A stretch of 64,000 nucleotides of DNA from Bacteroidota bacterium (GCA_024742495.1 JANSYJ010000001.1:639565-703564); one strand, 5' to 3'; counted from the stretch's first letter, positions 1 to 9,511 are shown. Notes: generated from the sequence alone by a model not told the origin. Made by a program: numbers and translations.

Positions 1-64
1 TACTTAATCGCCGAGTTTTAATCTCTATGCGGCGAACCTTTTTTAGAAGCTTTTGGGTTTCCAT
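1..64 (-). CDS. DUF58 domain protein, N-terminal fragment (cut by window edge)
   Basis: On the minus strand an ATG at 64-62 opens a frame running off the window and reading METQKLLKKVRRIEIKTRRL. This basic opening (LLKKVRxIEIKTR) is typical of Bacteroidota DUF58 proteins, which normally follow a MoxR ATPase in one operon. It begins 14 bp after the MoxR stop at 79, so the two are probably co-transcribed. Only 21 codons are visible, so the call rests on the N-terminal motif plus the neighbour. DUF58 proteins are of uncertain biochemical role and are linked to Bat-type aerotolerance clusters. Confidence 0.7.
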   Translation of the reverse strand, partial: METQKLLKKVRRIEIKTRRLS

Positions 65-78
65 GGGGTAACTAGTCT

Positions 79-1083
79 TTAAGGTACCTCAATCTGGTCT
101 ACAATCTGGCTAATTAAATCTTCGCTACTGATATTCTCGGCTTCCGCTTCATAGGTGATTCCAATGCGATGACGCAATACATCTAGTACCACGGCACGCA
201 CATCTTCTGGAATTACATAGCCGCGATGGCGGATGAAGGCGTGAACCTTGGCGGCATTAGCCAATGCAATACTTCCACGTGGCGAAGCACCAAATTCAAT
301 AAGGGGCTTTAAAGAGGGTAGGCGGTATTCCTCAGGATTTCGAGTGGCGAAAACGATGTCGAGGATATAGCGCTCAATTTTTTCATCCATATAGACCTCG
401 CGAATGGTTTCACGGGCCTTAACAATAGTCTCTAATTTAACTACCGCTTGAATTTTTTCGGGGCCACCTTGCAAGTTTTGGCGCATTATCATTTGCTCTT
501 CCTCTTTTTTGGGATAGGTAATTACCGTTTTTAGCATGAAGCGATCACTTTGTGCTTCTGGTAAAGGATAGGTTCCTTCTTGCTCAACTGGGTTTTGGGT
601 GGCCAGTACTAAAAAGGGCTCTGGTAAGATGTGGGTCTCTTCACCAATCGTTACCTGCCGCTCTTGCATCGCCTCCAATAAGGCACTTTGTACTTTGGCT
701 GGAGCCCGATTTATTTCATCCGCCAAAACAAAATTGGCGAATACAGGACCGTGCTTTATGGCAAATTCATTCTTTTGAACATTGTAGATCTGGGTACCTA
801 CTACATCAGATGGTAATAGGTCGGGTGTAAATTGAACTCGACTATAATCCGCTTCAATAGCTTGTGCTAAGGATTTGATCGCGAGAGTTTTAGCGAGACC
901 GGGAACCCCTTCCAAAAGGATGTGGCCATTTCCTAAGAGAGCTATTAGTAAGCGCTCTAACATGTGTTTTTGACCAATAATGGATTTGTTAACCTCCATC
1001 ATTAATAGGTCGATAAAGGCGCTCTCTCTTTCTACCTTTTCATTTAGAGCTCTGATGTCCGTTGCACTTTGACTAGTATCCAT
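79..1083 (-). CDS. MoxR-family AAA+ ATPase
   Basis: A 334-residue AAA+ ATPase of the MoxR type. The Walker A motif GVPGLAKT lies near residues 59-66 and Walker B VLADEINRA near 119-127, followed by sensor ATQNPVEQEGTYPLPEAQSDRF. The C-terminal lid contains the usual GASPRG segment. MoxR proteins act as chaperone-like ATPases for VWA-domain or DUF58 partners at the membrane. The DUF58 start lies 14 bp downstream, which supports the standard moxR-DUF58 (Bat-like) operon. Length is normal for the family. No canonical TAnnTTTG promoter was recognised upstream. Confidence 0.93.
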   Translation of the reverse strand: MDTSQSATDIRALNEKVERESAFIDLLMMEVNKSIIGQKHMLERLLIALLGNGHILLEGVPGLAKTLAIKSLAQAIEADYSRVQFTPDLLPSDVVGTQIYNVQKNEFAIKHGPVFANFVLADEINRAPAKVQSALLEAMQERQVTIGEETHILPEPFLVLATQNPVEQEGTYPLPEAQSDRFMLKTVITYPKKEEEQMIMRQNLQGGPEKIQAVVKLETIVKARETIREVYMDEKIERYILDIVFATRNPEEYRLPSLKPLIEFGASPRGSIALANAAKVHAFIRHRGYVIPEDVRAVVLDVLRHRIGITYEAEAENISSEDLISQIVDQIEVP

Positions 1084-1735
1084 TTTTTACTTCCAATTTT
1101 ATTCTGGATCAATACCCCTTATTTGAGGTGCACGCGAAAATGCTATTTAGAGGCATTTTTAGGCGTTAAAGGCTTGTTAAAATCTTTTAAGAAAGCTCTT
1201 GCTTCTCAGCTTTATAGCTGATGATTAGCAAGTTTTGACAATATCTATTTTTTTCTTTTCAGGTCTTCCCGACATGGTGATAACATGGATTTAACCATCA
1301 AGTTTTGACTTTGGTATGGCTTAACATTTATTTAGGCTTGGGAAAGTTCAAGGCTTTCTTTCATCTGCCCTTATTCCCGCTGCAAGTAATTCTTTTTAAA
1401 TTAAGGGACAGTGGAGCTTAATTGGACTAGTATAAATTTTATACAATGTAAAGGACTGATGAAGCCAAAGAAGGTTCTGAAATGCAAATATCGTTTTAGA
1501 TTGTGCAGGTCAATGAGATAAAGCATCTTCTTCAACCAAAGTCTAAAGTTTGAGGCTGAATGGTTTGGTCTCCACATATTCATTTCAGACCTTCACTTCC
1601 CATTAAGAGATAATAATAGGTAAATTCCCAAAAAGGGAAAAAATATCTCGAAAAGGGAATATCAGGATTCCAGCAATTGATTTAAGCGATTAATAGTCAG
1701 TTACTTGTGTTTTTTGGTTTGGCCCTTGTTTATTT
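1084..1735. other. 652-bp intergenic region between divergent MoxR and hybrid kinase genes
   Basis: No convincing gene. Visible elements are an interrupted hairpin at 1198-1236 (arms CTTGCT/AGCAAG and CAGCT/AGCTG, then TTTT), two copies of CAAGTTTTGAC at 1229-1239 and 1299-1309 (70 bp apart), and a small palindrome TTCCCAAAAAGGGAA at 1625-1639 whose right half AAAAGGGAA recurs at 1651-1659, exactly 20 bp away. The last pair sits about 80-110 bp upstream of the kinase and could be a tandem operator. A 60-codon minus-strand frame at 1401-1583 has no recognisable features. Confidence 0.5.
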
Positions 1736-4153
1736 ATGCCAGTTTATACAATGCGAATACAATCATACATATTTGGAGTTTTAGTCTTTTTGATGGCCTT
1801 GCCAACATTTGGCGCTCCTGTTTTAAATGGTGAGATTTCGCTGAATGAAAATTTCTTCGCTGAGGAGGAGGACATTGTCCTCGAGGGCAAATGGCGTTTC
1901 TATTGGAAGGAGTTTGTAAACCCAGAAGGAGAAGCGGACTTATCCCGCCGTCCGGTCTTTGTAGATATTTTACAGCCTTGGTCGGATTTACCCACGGAGA
2001 AAGGTAATTACCACGCCAAAGGATACGCCAGCTACGAATTAAGTATTTATTCTACCCAAGCTACCGATGGCCTGGCCCTTAGAATTCCGGAATACTACAG
2101 CTCCTACAAACTATACCTTAACGGTGAGCTACTATCTGCTAATGGAGAAGTAGCAAATAATATTTCAGATGCCGAGCCTTATTGGTTGCCAAAGGTGCAA
2201 GCCATTAAGCTCAAAAAAGGACAGAACAGATTAGTCTTACACGTTTCCAATTACCACCACCACAAAGGGGGATCTGTTGCAGCCATGGCCTTGGGGCCAG
2301 CTAAACGTTTTTTCTTCTTTAAGAATATGGCTGTTAGTGGCTCCCTTTTTATAGCGGGGGCTTTATTAATTGCGGCGGTTTTCTCCTTAATCGTTTATTA
2401 TTTTCAGAAAACAGATTTTGCTTTTTTATTCTTTGGACTATTCGCTTTAAGCTATATCTATCGAATAATAGGAACAGACACCTACATCTTCCATGAAATC
2501 TTCCAAGGCATGTCTTGGCATGTGGGGATACGACTAGAGTATCTGAGCTTGTACGTCAGCGTAATATTCTTCACTTACTTCTATAAAAATTTAATTGCCC
2601 GCCGAGCGCCGGAATGGATATTCCATACCATTGCGATTGTGTCGGCAGTATTGGCAATTTCCATATTACTACCCACTCAAGTTTTTACGGCTTTAGTGGA
2701 CTATTACTTGATTTTTATTGCCATTGCACTGCTATCAACAACTTATTTCTACCTGAGAGTTATTCGTTGGTCGCATACCATGAGTTGGTTTACTACCGCA
2801 GCGGTAGGTTCATTAATTCTAGTCATGGCATTGAAGATGTCGGCTTTTTTCGGTTTTTCCGTAAATCACCTCTTCCTTTCTTTCTTCGGCTATTTCATTT
2901 TTGTGGTAAGTCAAACTATTGCTTTAAGTCAGCGCTTTGGCTACAATATGCGTAATCACATTTCCCAAAGTGAGAATGCGGTGGTTTCGCAACGAAATTT
3001 CATGAATGCCGTTAGCCATGAGCTAAGAACTCCGATGAATGCCATACTAGGGATGACAGAGTTTTTATCGAAAACAAAATTAGAGGCGGATCAAAAAGCC
3101 AAACTGGAAACAATCCGTAAGAACAGCGAACAGCTCAATGGATTACTTCTCGATTTACTTAACTTTTCTCAGATTGATTCAGGAGAACTTAAACTGGACT
3201 CTAAAAAGTTCATGCTTAAGGAGGTCGTTGATCAAGCCTTGGAACAGGCAGGCGTAAATAGCTTGAAACCGGGTCTCACCTTTAAATTGGATTATGACGA
3301 GAATATCCCAAATGAGCTAGCTGGAGATGCGGAGCGTTTGGGACAGGTTATTTTCCATATTGTAGGAAATGCAGTGAAATTCACCACTAAGGGAATTATC
3401 ACCTTTTTACTGCGATTGGAAAGTGTTGAAGGCAATCGGGTAAGGCTTCACCTTAAAGTAACCGATACGGGAGTTGGAATTAAACCAGAGGATCTCAATA
3501 AGGTCATTCAAGCCTTTAATCAGGGTGATGAAGGGAATACCCGTAAACATGGTGGTACCGGTTTAGGTCTTACAATTTCAGCCAATGTTATTGAGTTGAT
3601 GGATGGCGAAATGTGGATCGACAGCGATGAAGGCAAAGGGACCACGGTAAGTGCCGATTTCACACTTAAAACACCGCGACTAAACCTCAGCAAGCATGCT
3701 GATGAACTGAAGGAAGAGAAGAAGGCTCAGAAGATTGAAGGTCTGCGGATTTTATATGCGGAGGACAATCCTATCAACCAAAAATTATTGGTGATGATTA
3801 TGAAAACCATGGGTTACCAGGTAGACATAGCCAATAATGGACTAGAGGCTTGGGAGATGGCTATAACCACTAGCTATCACATAATTTTCATGGATGTTCA
3901 AATGCCTAAAATGGATGGTATCGAATCCACCAAGCGCATTATAAAAGATCAACCTCAAAGGCCAATAATTATTGCGGTTACTGCCAATGCGGAGGTAGCT
4001 GATCAAAAGCGTTGTATTGAAGCGGGAATGAACGACTTTATTCCTAAGCCTTTTAATGCTAAGATGCTTAAAGAAGCCTTGAGTAAATGGCAAGGTTTGT
4101 TAATGTATATGGAGGAAGATGCCCGATCTGGTAAACTCCGCATCATTTCATAA
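1736..4153 (+). CDS. Hybrid sensor histidine kinase with 7TMR-DISM sensor and receiver domain
   Basis: An 805-residue hybrid kinase. After a signal sequence comes a periplasmic jelly-roll region (LEGKWRFYWKEF at about 50-61) like 7TMR-DISMED2, then about seven membrane helices (roughly residues 200-400). The HisKA phospho-acceptor is H428 (SHELRTPMNAI), followed by an HATPase domain with DTGVGI and GGTGLGLTI motifs, and a receiver domain with D720 (FMDVQMPKMDG) and the conserved K in FIPKPF. DISM sensors are thought to bind carbohydrate-like or other small ligands. M6 (1751) is an equally good start because it sits just before the hydrophobic signal. No output domain follows, so phosphate must pass to another protein. 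Its 3' end overlaps the next gene by 35 bp. Confidence 0.93.
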   Translation: MPVYTMRIQSYIFGVLVFLMALPTFGAPVLNGEISLNENFFAEEEDIVLEGKWRFYWKEFVNPEGEADLSRRPVFVDILQPWSDLPTEKGNYHAKGYASYELSIYSTQATDGLALRIPEYYSSYKLYLNGELLSANGEVANNISDAEPYWLPKVQAIKLKKGQNRLVLHVSNYHHHKGGSVAAMALGPAKRFFFFKNMAVSGSLFIAGALLIAAVFSLIVYYFQKTDFAFLFFGLFALSYIYRIIGTDTYIFHEIFQGMSWHVGIRLEYLSLYVSVIFFTYFYKNLIARRAPEWIFHTIAIVSAVLAISILLPTQVFTALVDYYLIFIAIALLSTTYFYLRVIRWSHTMSWFTTAAVGSLILVMALKMSAFFGFSVNHLFLSFFGYFIFVVSQTIALSQRFGYNMRNHISQSENAVVSQRNFMNAVSHELRTPMNAILGMTEFLSKTKLEADQKAKLETIRKNSEQLNGLLLDLLNFSQIDSGELKLDSKKFMLKEVVDQALEQAGVNSLKPGLTFKLDYDENIPNELAGDAERLGQVIFHIVGNAVKFTTKGIITFLLRLESVEGNRVRLHLKVTDTGVGIKPEDLNKVIQAFNQGDEGNTRKHGGTGLGLTISANVIELMDGEMWIDSDEGKGTTVSADFTLKTPRLNLSKHADELKEEKKAQKIEGLRILYAEDNPINQKLLVMIMKTMGYQVDIANNGLEAWEMAITTSYHIIFMDVQMPKMDGIESTKRIIKDQPQRPIIIAVTANAEVADQKRCIEAGMNDFIPKPFNAKMLKEALSKWQGLLMYMEEDARSGKLRIIS

Positions 4154-4991
4154 AGAACTTAGGGATCAGCTAAAATGTGTTCCAATACGCGCCATGAAGG
4201 CGGTATCGGGAGGCTCCATAAATCAATGTTTCCAGATTAGTCTTCAGGATGAAAGTCGGCTCTTTTTAAAATGGAACCGCTCTGTTTCAAAAGATTTTTT
4301 TCGGGCCGAAGTACAAGGCTTAAAAGCCCTATCTCGGGCTTCTAATTACCATGTTCCAGAGCTAATATTGCAGGGAAGCTATAAAGATGGGCATTATTTG
4401 GTCTTGGAGTATTTGGAGGCTGATGGCATTCAAAATGATCGGCTTCTTGCCAAGGCACTTTCCGAACTGCATAGTTTTACAAACCAGCACTTTGGTTGGG
4501 CGGAATCAAATTACATTGGGAGCTTAAGCCAAAAAAATAACTGGGATTCATCATGGCCTGAGTTTTTTGCAAAATGCCGCATTATCCCTTTAGTTGAAAG
4601 GGCTTATAATAATGGCTTGTTAACCAAAACCGACTTGAAATCTGCGGAAGCATTTTTAAAGTTTTACCCTGATCTTATTCCCAGCGAGAAACCCAGCCTT
4701 TTACATGGCGACTTATGGTCGGGTAATGTGCTTTTTAAGTCAAAGGCAAAGCCAATACTGATTGATCCGGCAGTGTATTACGGCCATCGCGAAATGGATT
4801 TAGCTATGATGCACTTATTTGGTGGCTTTGGATCCTCGGTTTACAAGCTTTACCAAGAAAGCCTTCCCCTAGAACCAGGATGGGAAAACCGCATTAAATA
4901 CCATCAGCTGTATCCGCTATTAGTCCACTTGATTTTATTCGGTGGCGCTTATAAAAGTCAATGCGAAAGCATCTGGAAGGAATTTGCTTAG
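4119..4991 (+). CDS. Fructosamine kinase / aminoglycoside phosphotransferase-fold kinase
   Basis: A 290-residue protein of the fructosamine-3-kinase family. The catalytic loop is HGDLWSGNV at about 196-204, and the metal-binding DP lies at 216-217 (LIDPAVYYGHREMDLAMM). Known members phosphorylate ketosamines on glycated proteins so that the sugar is released; bacterial substrates are usually small ketosamines. The start lies inside the kinase gene and is preceded by GGAGGAAG (4111-4118), a rare good Shine-Dalgarno for this phylum, which supports the 35-bp overlap and translational coupling. The stop overlaps the convergent pdeM stop by 4 bp. Confidence 0.88.
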   Translation: MPDLVNSASFHKELRDQLKCVPIRAMKAVSGGSINQCFQISLQDESRLFLKWNRSVSKDFFRAEVQGLKALSRASNYHVPELILQGSYKDGHYLVLEYLEADGIQNDRLLAKALSELHSFTNQHFGWAESNYIGSLSQKNNWDSSWPEFFAKCRIIPLVERAYNNGLLTKTDLKSAEAFLKFYPDLIPSEKPSLLHGDLWSGNVLFKSKAKPILIDPAVYYGHREMDLAMMHLFGGFGSSVYKLYQESLPLEPGWENRIKYHQLYPLLVHLILFGGAYKSQCESIWKEFA

Positions 4992-5629
4992 TTCATTTCA
5001 ATAACCCGATCATCAGCAATTACAAAGACTTTATCCTTTTTAGAGATTTTTAAGAGGTGAGTACCAGTAAATTCTCCGAAAGCGGGAAGAATGCCCTGTC
5101 GGTGATTGAATACAAAGCAAGGCAGCCGCAAACTTTGACGGCCGGCACCGCGAAGACGAACTCCCGGGTGAATATGTCCACATAAATTATATCCTTCACA
5201 TTCATCAAGCGGTTCATGACTAAGGAAAAAGGGCTTAAGCGCTAGTCCATCGGGGTGATAGGTTAAACGTGCGCGGTAATAGCTCAGGTCATCAAGAATA
5301 TCGTGATTGCCACCAATAAGGTGAAAAGTGGTTTGGGGAAATAGCGCAATTACCTGCTTAAAGCCAATCCATTCGCGATTGAGATCGGAGTGAAACAGAT
5401 CTCCTAAAAAGTACACCGATTTGGCTTGGGTGGCATACAAGAGTTCTTCGAGGCGAAGTAGATTTTGTACCGCTGCTTCCTTAGGGAGTTTATGACCATG
5501 CTTGCGGAAATGACTGATTTTTCCAAAATGTGTATCAGCAATAAAGAGGCTTCGCTCCGCTGGCCAATACATCGCTTTTTGGGGAAGCAACCATAGTTCT
5601 ACCCCTTTCAGGGTGATGCTTTCTTTCAT
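4988..5629 (-). CDS. pdeM: Ligase-associated DNA damage response endonuclease PdeM-like metallophosphoesterase
   Basis: A calcineurin-like phosphoesterase of about 213 residues. Metal-binding motifs are visible in order: ADTHFGK, FLGDLFHSD, GGNHD, SHEP and CGHIHPG. The pattern and size match PdeM, which in many bacteria is encoded with a DNA ligase and exonuclease of a DNA repair set; those partners are not next to it here. The frame could open at a TTG at 5653, but ATG at 5629 is preferred because it starts 7 bp after the upstream transglycosylase stop and removes an unnatural overlap. Confidence 0.87.
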   Translation of the reverse strand: MKESITLKGVELWLLPQKAMYWPAERSLFIADTHFGKISHFRKHGHKLPKEAAVQNLLRLEELLYATQAKSVYFLGDLFHSDLNREWIGFKQVIALFPQTTFHLIGGNHDILDDLSYYRARLTYHPDGLALKPFFLSHEPLDECEGYNLCGHIHPGVRLRGAGRQSLRLPCFVFNHRQGILPAFGEFTGTHLLKISKKDKVFVIADDRVIEMN

Positions 5630-5636
5630 CGAAAAT

Positions 5637-7118
5637 CTAGGGTTCTCCAACAACTTTCAGGCTATCGCTACTATTTAGAGGAATTAATCGGCGGTAATGA
5701 TCGTAGCGCAAAAAGATATCGCGAACATATTTAAAGGGCTCTTCGCCTCTTACCGGACCATAACGCACTATGGGATCGGAATACACTTTGTACTGTCCCA
5801 TTTTACGCAGCCAATCGGCGGTAGACTTGTCGAATTGGAGGGAATCCAAGCCGGCTTTCGCTGCTAGGCGCTGAGCATCTAAAACATGGCCATAGCCGCA
5901 GTTGTAGGAGGCCATGGTAAATTTGAGACGCTGAATAGAGTCACTAATACCGGGAAATTTATTGTAGAGTGATCGCAGATAGCGCATGGCAGCCATAATA
6001 TTCTGCTCGGGATCATAGGGTTTACTTACGCCTAATTCCGCTGCGGTACCCGGCATAATTTGCATTAGCCCAGTGGCCCCTGCCCAAGAGTTTGATTTTG
6101 GATCAAAACGAGATTCTTGATAAACCTGAGAGGCCAGCAATCGCCAATCCCAATTTAAGCTGTCGGCCGCCTGCTTAATAAGGTCGTCGTACTCACTAAT
6201 TTGGCCGCTGTTTTTGCTATAAAACTCGCTTTCTATACGTCGTTTTTGCGTTTTCTTATGCGAGTAGTATTTCTTGTAAATAAAGCTATAGGTGCCATTG
6301 CTTCTTAAACCAGCGATCCAGCGGTTAACCGCTTCTTCCAATTCGGGGGAATTGCTACGAATACCCCAGGCGATGCGTTGCGAAAAACTAATTGGAGTTT
6401 CCACATCAAGAATGGGGTAATAGGTGGCATTTATGGAGGCTAGATTGTAATCGGCTAGGGTGTAGTCAATCTTTCCATCGGCCACAAATTTTATGACATC
6501 CTCAATATTGTAATCGCCAGTTATAGTATCAATATGAATTTTCCCGCCAACTTCTTTTTGCAGGTTTAAAAGGCGCTCATAATAAGATGATCGACGATGC
6601 ACATGCACGGTATCGCCAATTAGGTCATTTACATCGCGCACCAATTTGCGATCAATATTATCGAGGCGCATTTTCCGCCAATTTGCCGGTTTCCTTTGTA
6701 TTAAAGCTTGATGGGTTTTATAGAGGTAGTCGGTAAAGTGGATGAGCTCCTTTCGGGCTTCGGTAATGGTTAAGCCATAAGCGATAATATCACCTTCTCC
6801 CTTATTGAGGAGATCGAATACTTCATCAATATTATTGGCGAGCACAATTTCCAGTTCCAAGCCAAGGTCACCCGCTAGGCGCTTTAGTAATTCATATTCA
6901 TAGCCCATTGCTTCCCCGCGATAGAGGAAATAGGTGGTGCTGCTGTAAATCATTATTGCCTTTAGCTTACCATCCTCCTGAATTTGAGCTAAATCGCGTG
7001 CCACAATGGGCCCGTCTAATTTGGCCCTTGGTCCGCGATTTTGGGATGATGCTATATCGCCTTGATTACAAGAATAAGCACTGAATAAAATAATGAGTCC
7101 GAGAAGAATTCGACGCAT
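5637..7118 (-). CDS. MltF-like membrane-bound lytic transglycosylase lipoprotein
   Basis: A 493-residue lipoprotein with lipobox AYSC (lipid-modified Cys17). The first half (about 45-295) is a family-3 solute-binding domain with the usual ALIQRKP and AWGIRSNSPEL segments. The second half (about 310-450) is an SLT transglycosylase domain with YQESRFDPKSNSWAGATGLMQIMPGTA, including the catalytic glutamate. This arrangement is that of MltF, which cleaves peptidoglycan and is regulated by peptide binding to its first domain. It precedes pdeM by 7 bp; the functional link to pdeM is unclear. Confidence 0.93.
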   Translation of the reverse strand: MRRILLGLIILFSAYSCNQGDIASSQNRGPRAKLDGPIVARDLAQIQEDGKLKAIMIYSSTTYFLYRGEAMGYEYELLKRLAGDLGLELEIVLANNIDEVFDLLNKGEGDIIAYGLTITEARKELIHFTDYLYKTHQALIQRKPANWRKMRLDNIDRKLVRDVNDLIGDTVHVHRRSSYYERLLNLQKEVGGKIHIDTITGDYNIEDVIKFVADGKIDYTLADYNLASINATYYPILDVETPISFSQRIAWGIRSNSPELEEAVNRWIAGLRSNGTYSFIYKKYYSHKKTQKRRIESEFYSKNSGQISEYDDLIKQAADSLNWDWRLLASQVYQESRFDPKSNSWAGATGLMQIMPGTAAELGVSKPYDPEQNIMAAMRYLRSLYNKFPGISDSIQRLKFTMASYNCGYGHVLDAQRLAAKAGLDSLQFDKSTADWLRKMGQYKVYSDPIVRYGPVRGEEPFKYVRDIFLRYDHYRRLIPLNSSDSLKVVGEP

Positions 7119-7172
7119 TTGGGGAAGTTAATAAAAAAGCGGTGAGGCCTGAAAAGGATTGCCATTTCCACC

Positions 7173-7211
7173 AAAAAAAAAGAGGCCATTTGCAATTCGC
7201 AAATGGCCTCT
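7173..7211 (-). terminator. Rho-independent terminator of the S46 peptidase gene
   Basis: Perfect 13-bp inverted repeat AGAGGCCATTTGC / GCAAATGGCCTCT with a 5-nt loop at 7181-7211. On the minus strand it is followed by a run of about nine T (7181-7173). It lies 20 bp after the S46 peptidase stop. Confidence 0.95.
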
Positions 7212-7230
7212 CAGTTGAAAATTGGTCTTA

Positions 7231-9456
7231 TTAATTAAAAATTCTACTGAACCAAGATCCGCGTTTTACGGGCTCGGTAATTATAGTCATCTCATCAATA
7301 ATATTTTGGGCACCGGCATACTTGTCTACAATAAACAAGGTATAGCGAATGTCAACCGAAATGGTTCTTTGAATTTCTGACTCAAAGTTTATATCGCCAC
7401 TCATGGCTTCCCAGTTTCCGTCGAAGGCCGTACCAATTAACTCCCCACGGGCATTAATAACCGGACTACCAGAGTTACCTCCAGTAATATCGGTATTGTG
7501 AATAAAGCAAACTGGTAATTCACCTGATTCATAGGCATACATACCAAAGTTCTTTTCCTTAATTAGTGTTTCTAATTGGGCTGGAACAACAAACTCAGGG
7601 TCATTATTATCTTTCTTTTCTAAGATACCAGCCGAAGTGGTGTAGTGACTGTAGTGTACAGCATCGCGAGCACCGTAATCGCCCACAGTACCGTAGGTTA
7701 AACGCATGGTGCTATTCGCATCTGGATAGTAGTTTTTATCCGAATTCATTTCGCGTAAGCCAGCAGTAAATAAACGGTAGGCTTTGTCCATTTTGTCACC
7801 CACGGCAGGATCGGTATTAGCGCCGATATAAGCGGCATACATGCCTTCACCAAGTTCAATACCCATGTCCTCTTCCAAGATGCTATCCACAGGATTATCT
7901 AAAAAGGCCATATAGCTTTCTTTACCGGTTAGGAAGCTCTTACTGAACAAGGCATCAGCGTAAGCTTTAAAATTACCATTGAAAGAATCTGCAATAGCAG
8001 TTAAAACTTCAGGATGTTGGGCCTTGGGGATGTCATTGTAATAAAGCTCCAAAAGACTAGCAGTCATTTCCTTGTCTAAACTTGGATTGTAGTCCTTAAA
8101 GAATTCCTCACCGTTTTCCTTCATGGCACCAATAATGGCATCTAAACGACCTTGCATTTGCGTTTTAGTCTCTTCGTCTTCCGCAGACTCCATTGCGCCC
8201 TTCGCCTGGAAGTAAGCGTTCATGGTGCGACCAAAACGAAATCCTTGTAAGGCAATTTCAGGACCAGTAATACCAGCCTCACGTGCATAAACACCAGCGG
8301 TTACACCACTGTTGGTTGCGCCATAGGCTTCTTTAAACATCGTTAATACCTCGCCGTATTTTGCTTTGCGCGTTTGATCGGCATTTACCCAATTAGCAAA
8401 TTGCTTTTCAAGAGCCGCTTTCTTTTCAAAAACATTGTTGCTCTGTAATTGCTCGGTTTGACCGATATAATACTTCCAGTAGTTGGATACACGCGCATAT
8501 TTAGAGGCGTATTGAATACGGGTTGCCGCATCGGCTTCCATGTATTTTTTCATCACCTCAAGTTTTAGGTCACGCACACGTACTACGGCAGGACCGTAAA
8601 GGTCGATTTGTTCCTTCACGCCCCAGCTGGTTAAATAACGGTCGGTAGAACCCGGGTAACCCATTACCATGGTAAAGTCGCCATCTTTAATACCGCTAAT
8701 ATTTACGGGTAAGTGATGCTTAGGTGTTAATGGAACATTGTCTTCCGAATAGTCTGCAGGCTTGCCATCTTTATCGGCATACACACGGAACATAGAAAAG
8801 TCGCCCGTATGACGAGGCCACATCCAGTTATCGGTATCACCACCATATTTTCCTACTGAAGAAGGAGGAGCACCAACTAGACGAATATCCTTAAAGGTTT
8901 CGTACACAAATAGGTAAAATTCATTACCGTGAAAAAAGGTTTTCACATTGGCATCGTAGCCTGTTCCTTCGGTAGCTTCATCTGCGATAGTTTTTCCTAA
9001 GGCCGCAATCGCTTTTGAGCGCTCGTCCTCAGTCATATCGTCATTTAAACCTTCTAAAACACGATTGGTAACATCTTCCATGCGCACTAAAAAACGCACG
9101 AACAAGCCATCATTAGGTAATTCTTGGTTTTTCTCATAAGCCCAAAAACCATCTGTTAGGTAATCGTGATCGGTGCTTGAGTGTGATTGAATTTGTCCGA
9201 ATCCACAGTGATGATTAGTGAGAATCAATCCTTGGTTAGAAATAATTTCTCCGGTACAAAATCCGCCAAAAGAAACAATAGCATCCTTTAAGCTACCATT
9301 GTTTACATCGTAAATCTGTTCTGGAGTTAATTGAAGACCATGTGCTTTCATGTCTTCATAATTGCGGCCTAAAAGGAGGGGAAGCCACATGCCCTCGTTA
9401 GCAAAGGCTGGTAAAGACAGCGCAATTGCCAACAGAAAAGACAGTAATTTTTTCAT
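7231..9456 (-). CDS. S46 family dipeptidyl peptidase, DPP7-like
   Basis: A 741-residue secreted serine peptidase starting with a clear signal peptide (cleavage near FAN-EG). The S46 signature is seen: histidine in LILTNHHCGF (about 78-87), aspartate region MWPRHTGDFSMFR, and serine in TGGNSGSPV. After the serine the sequence reads AFDGNWEAMSGDI. In this family a glycine at that position marks DPP7-type enzymes, which prefer hydrophobic P1 residues, while arginine marks the Asp/Glu-specific DPP11. Specificity is therefore inferred as DPP7-like. Such enzymes act in the periplasm on oligopeptides. It ends at a strong terminator and is divergent from the cystathionine lyase gene. Confidence 0.94.
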   Translation of the reverse strand: MKKLLSFLLAIALSLPAFANEGMWLPLLLGRNYEDMKAHGLQLTPEQIYDVNNGSLKDAIVSFGGFCTGEIISNQGLILTNHHCGFGQIQSHSSTDHDYLTDGFWAYEKNQELPNDGLFVRFLVRMEDVTNRVLEGLNDDMTEDERSKAIAALGKTIADEATEGTGYDANVKTFFHGNEFYLFVYETFKDIRLVGAPPSSVGKYGGDTDNWMWPRHTGDFSMFRVYADKDGKPADYSEDNVPLTPKHHLPVNISGIKDGDFTMVMGYPGSTDRYLTSWGVKEQIDLYGPAVVRVRDLKLEVMKKYMEADAATRIQYASKYARVSNYWKYYIGQTEQLQSNNVFEKKAALEKQFANWVNADQTRKAKYGEVLTMFKEAYGATNSGVTAGVYAREAGITGPEIALQGFRFGRTMNAYFQAKGAMESAEDEETKTQMQGRLDAIIGAMKENGEEFFKDYNPSLDKEMTASLLELYYNDIPKAQHPEVLTAIADSFNGNFKAYADALFSKSFLTGKESYMAFLDNPVDSILEEDMGIELGEGMYAAYIGANTDPAVGDKMDKAYRLFTAGLREMNSDKNYYPDANSTMRLTYGTVGDYGARDAVHYSHYTTSAGILEKKDNNDPEFVVPAQLETLIKEKNFGMYAYESGELPVCFIHNTDITGGNSGSPVINARGELIGTAFDGNWEAMSGDINFESEIQRTISVDIRYTLFIVDKYAGAQNIIDEMTIITEPVKRGSWFSRIFN

Positions 9457-9488
9457 TATAATGTTCTGTTTTGTTTAAAGTGACGCGA

Positions 9489-9511
9489 ATTTAACAATTA
9501 GCCCGTTAAAT
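9489..9511. promoter_or_regulatory. Inverted repeat in the divergent S46 / cystathionine lyase region
   Basis: Arms ATTTAAC and GTTAAAT are perfect complements separated by 9 nt. It lies 33 bp upstream of the S46 start codon and about 58 bp upstream of the TAnnTTTG element for the opposite gene. This is a plausible operator for either gene; no regulator is assigned. Confidence 0.4.

Noticed and set aside
1401..1583. 60-codon minus-strand reading frame in the intergenic region
   Set aside because: No recognisable motif or family, no promoter or terminator, composition unlike neighbouring proteins; chance frame.
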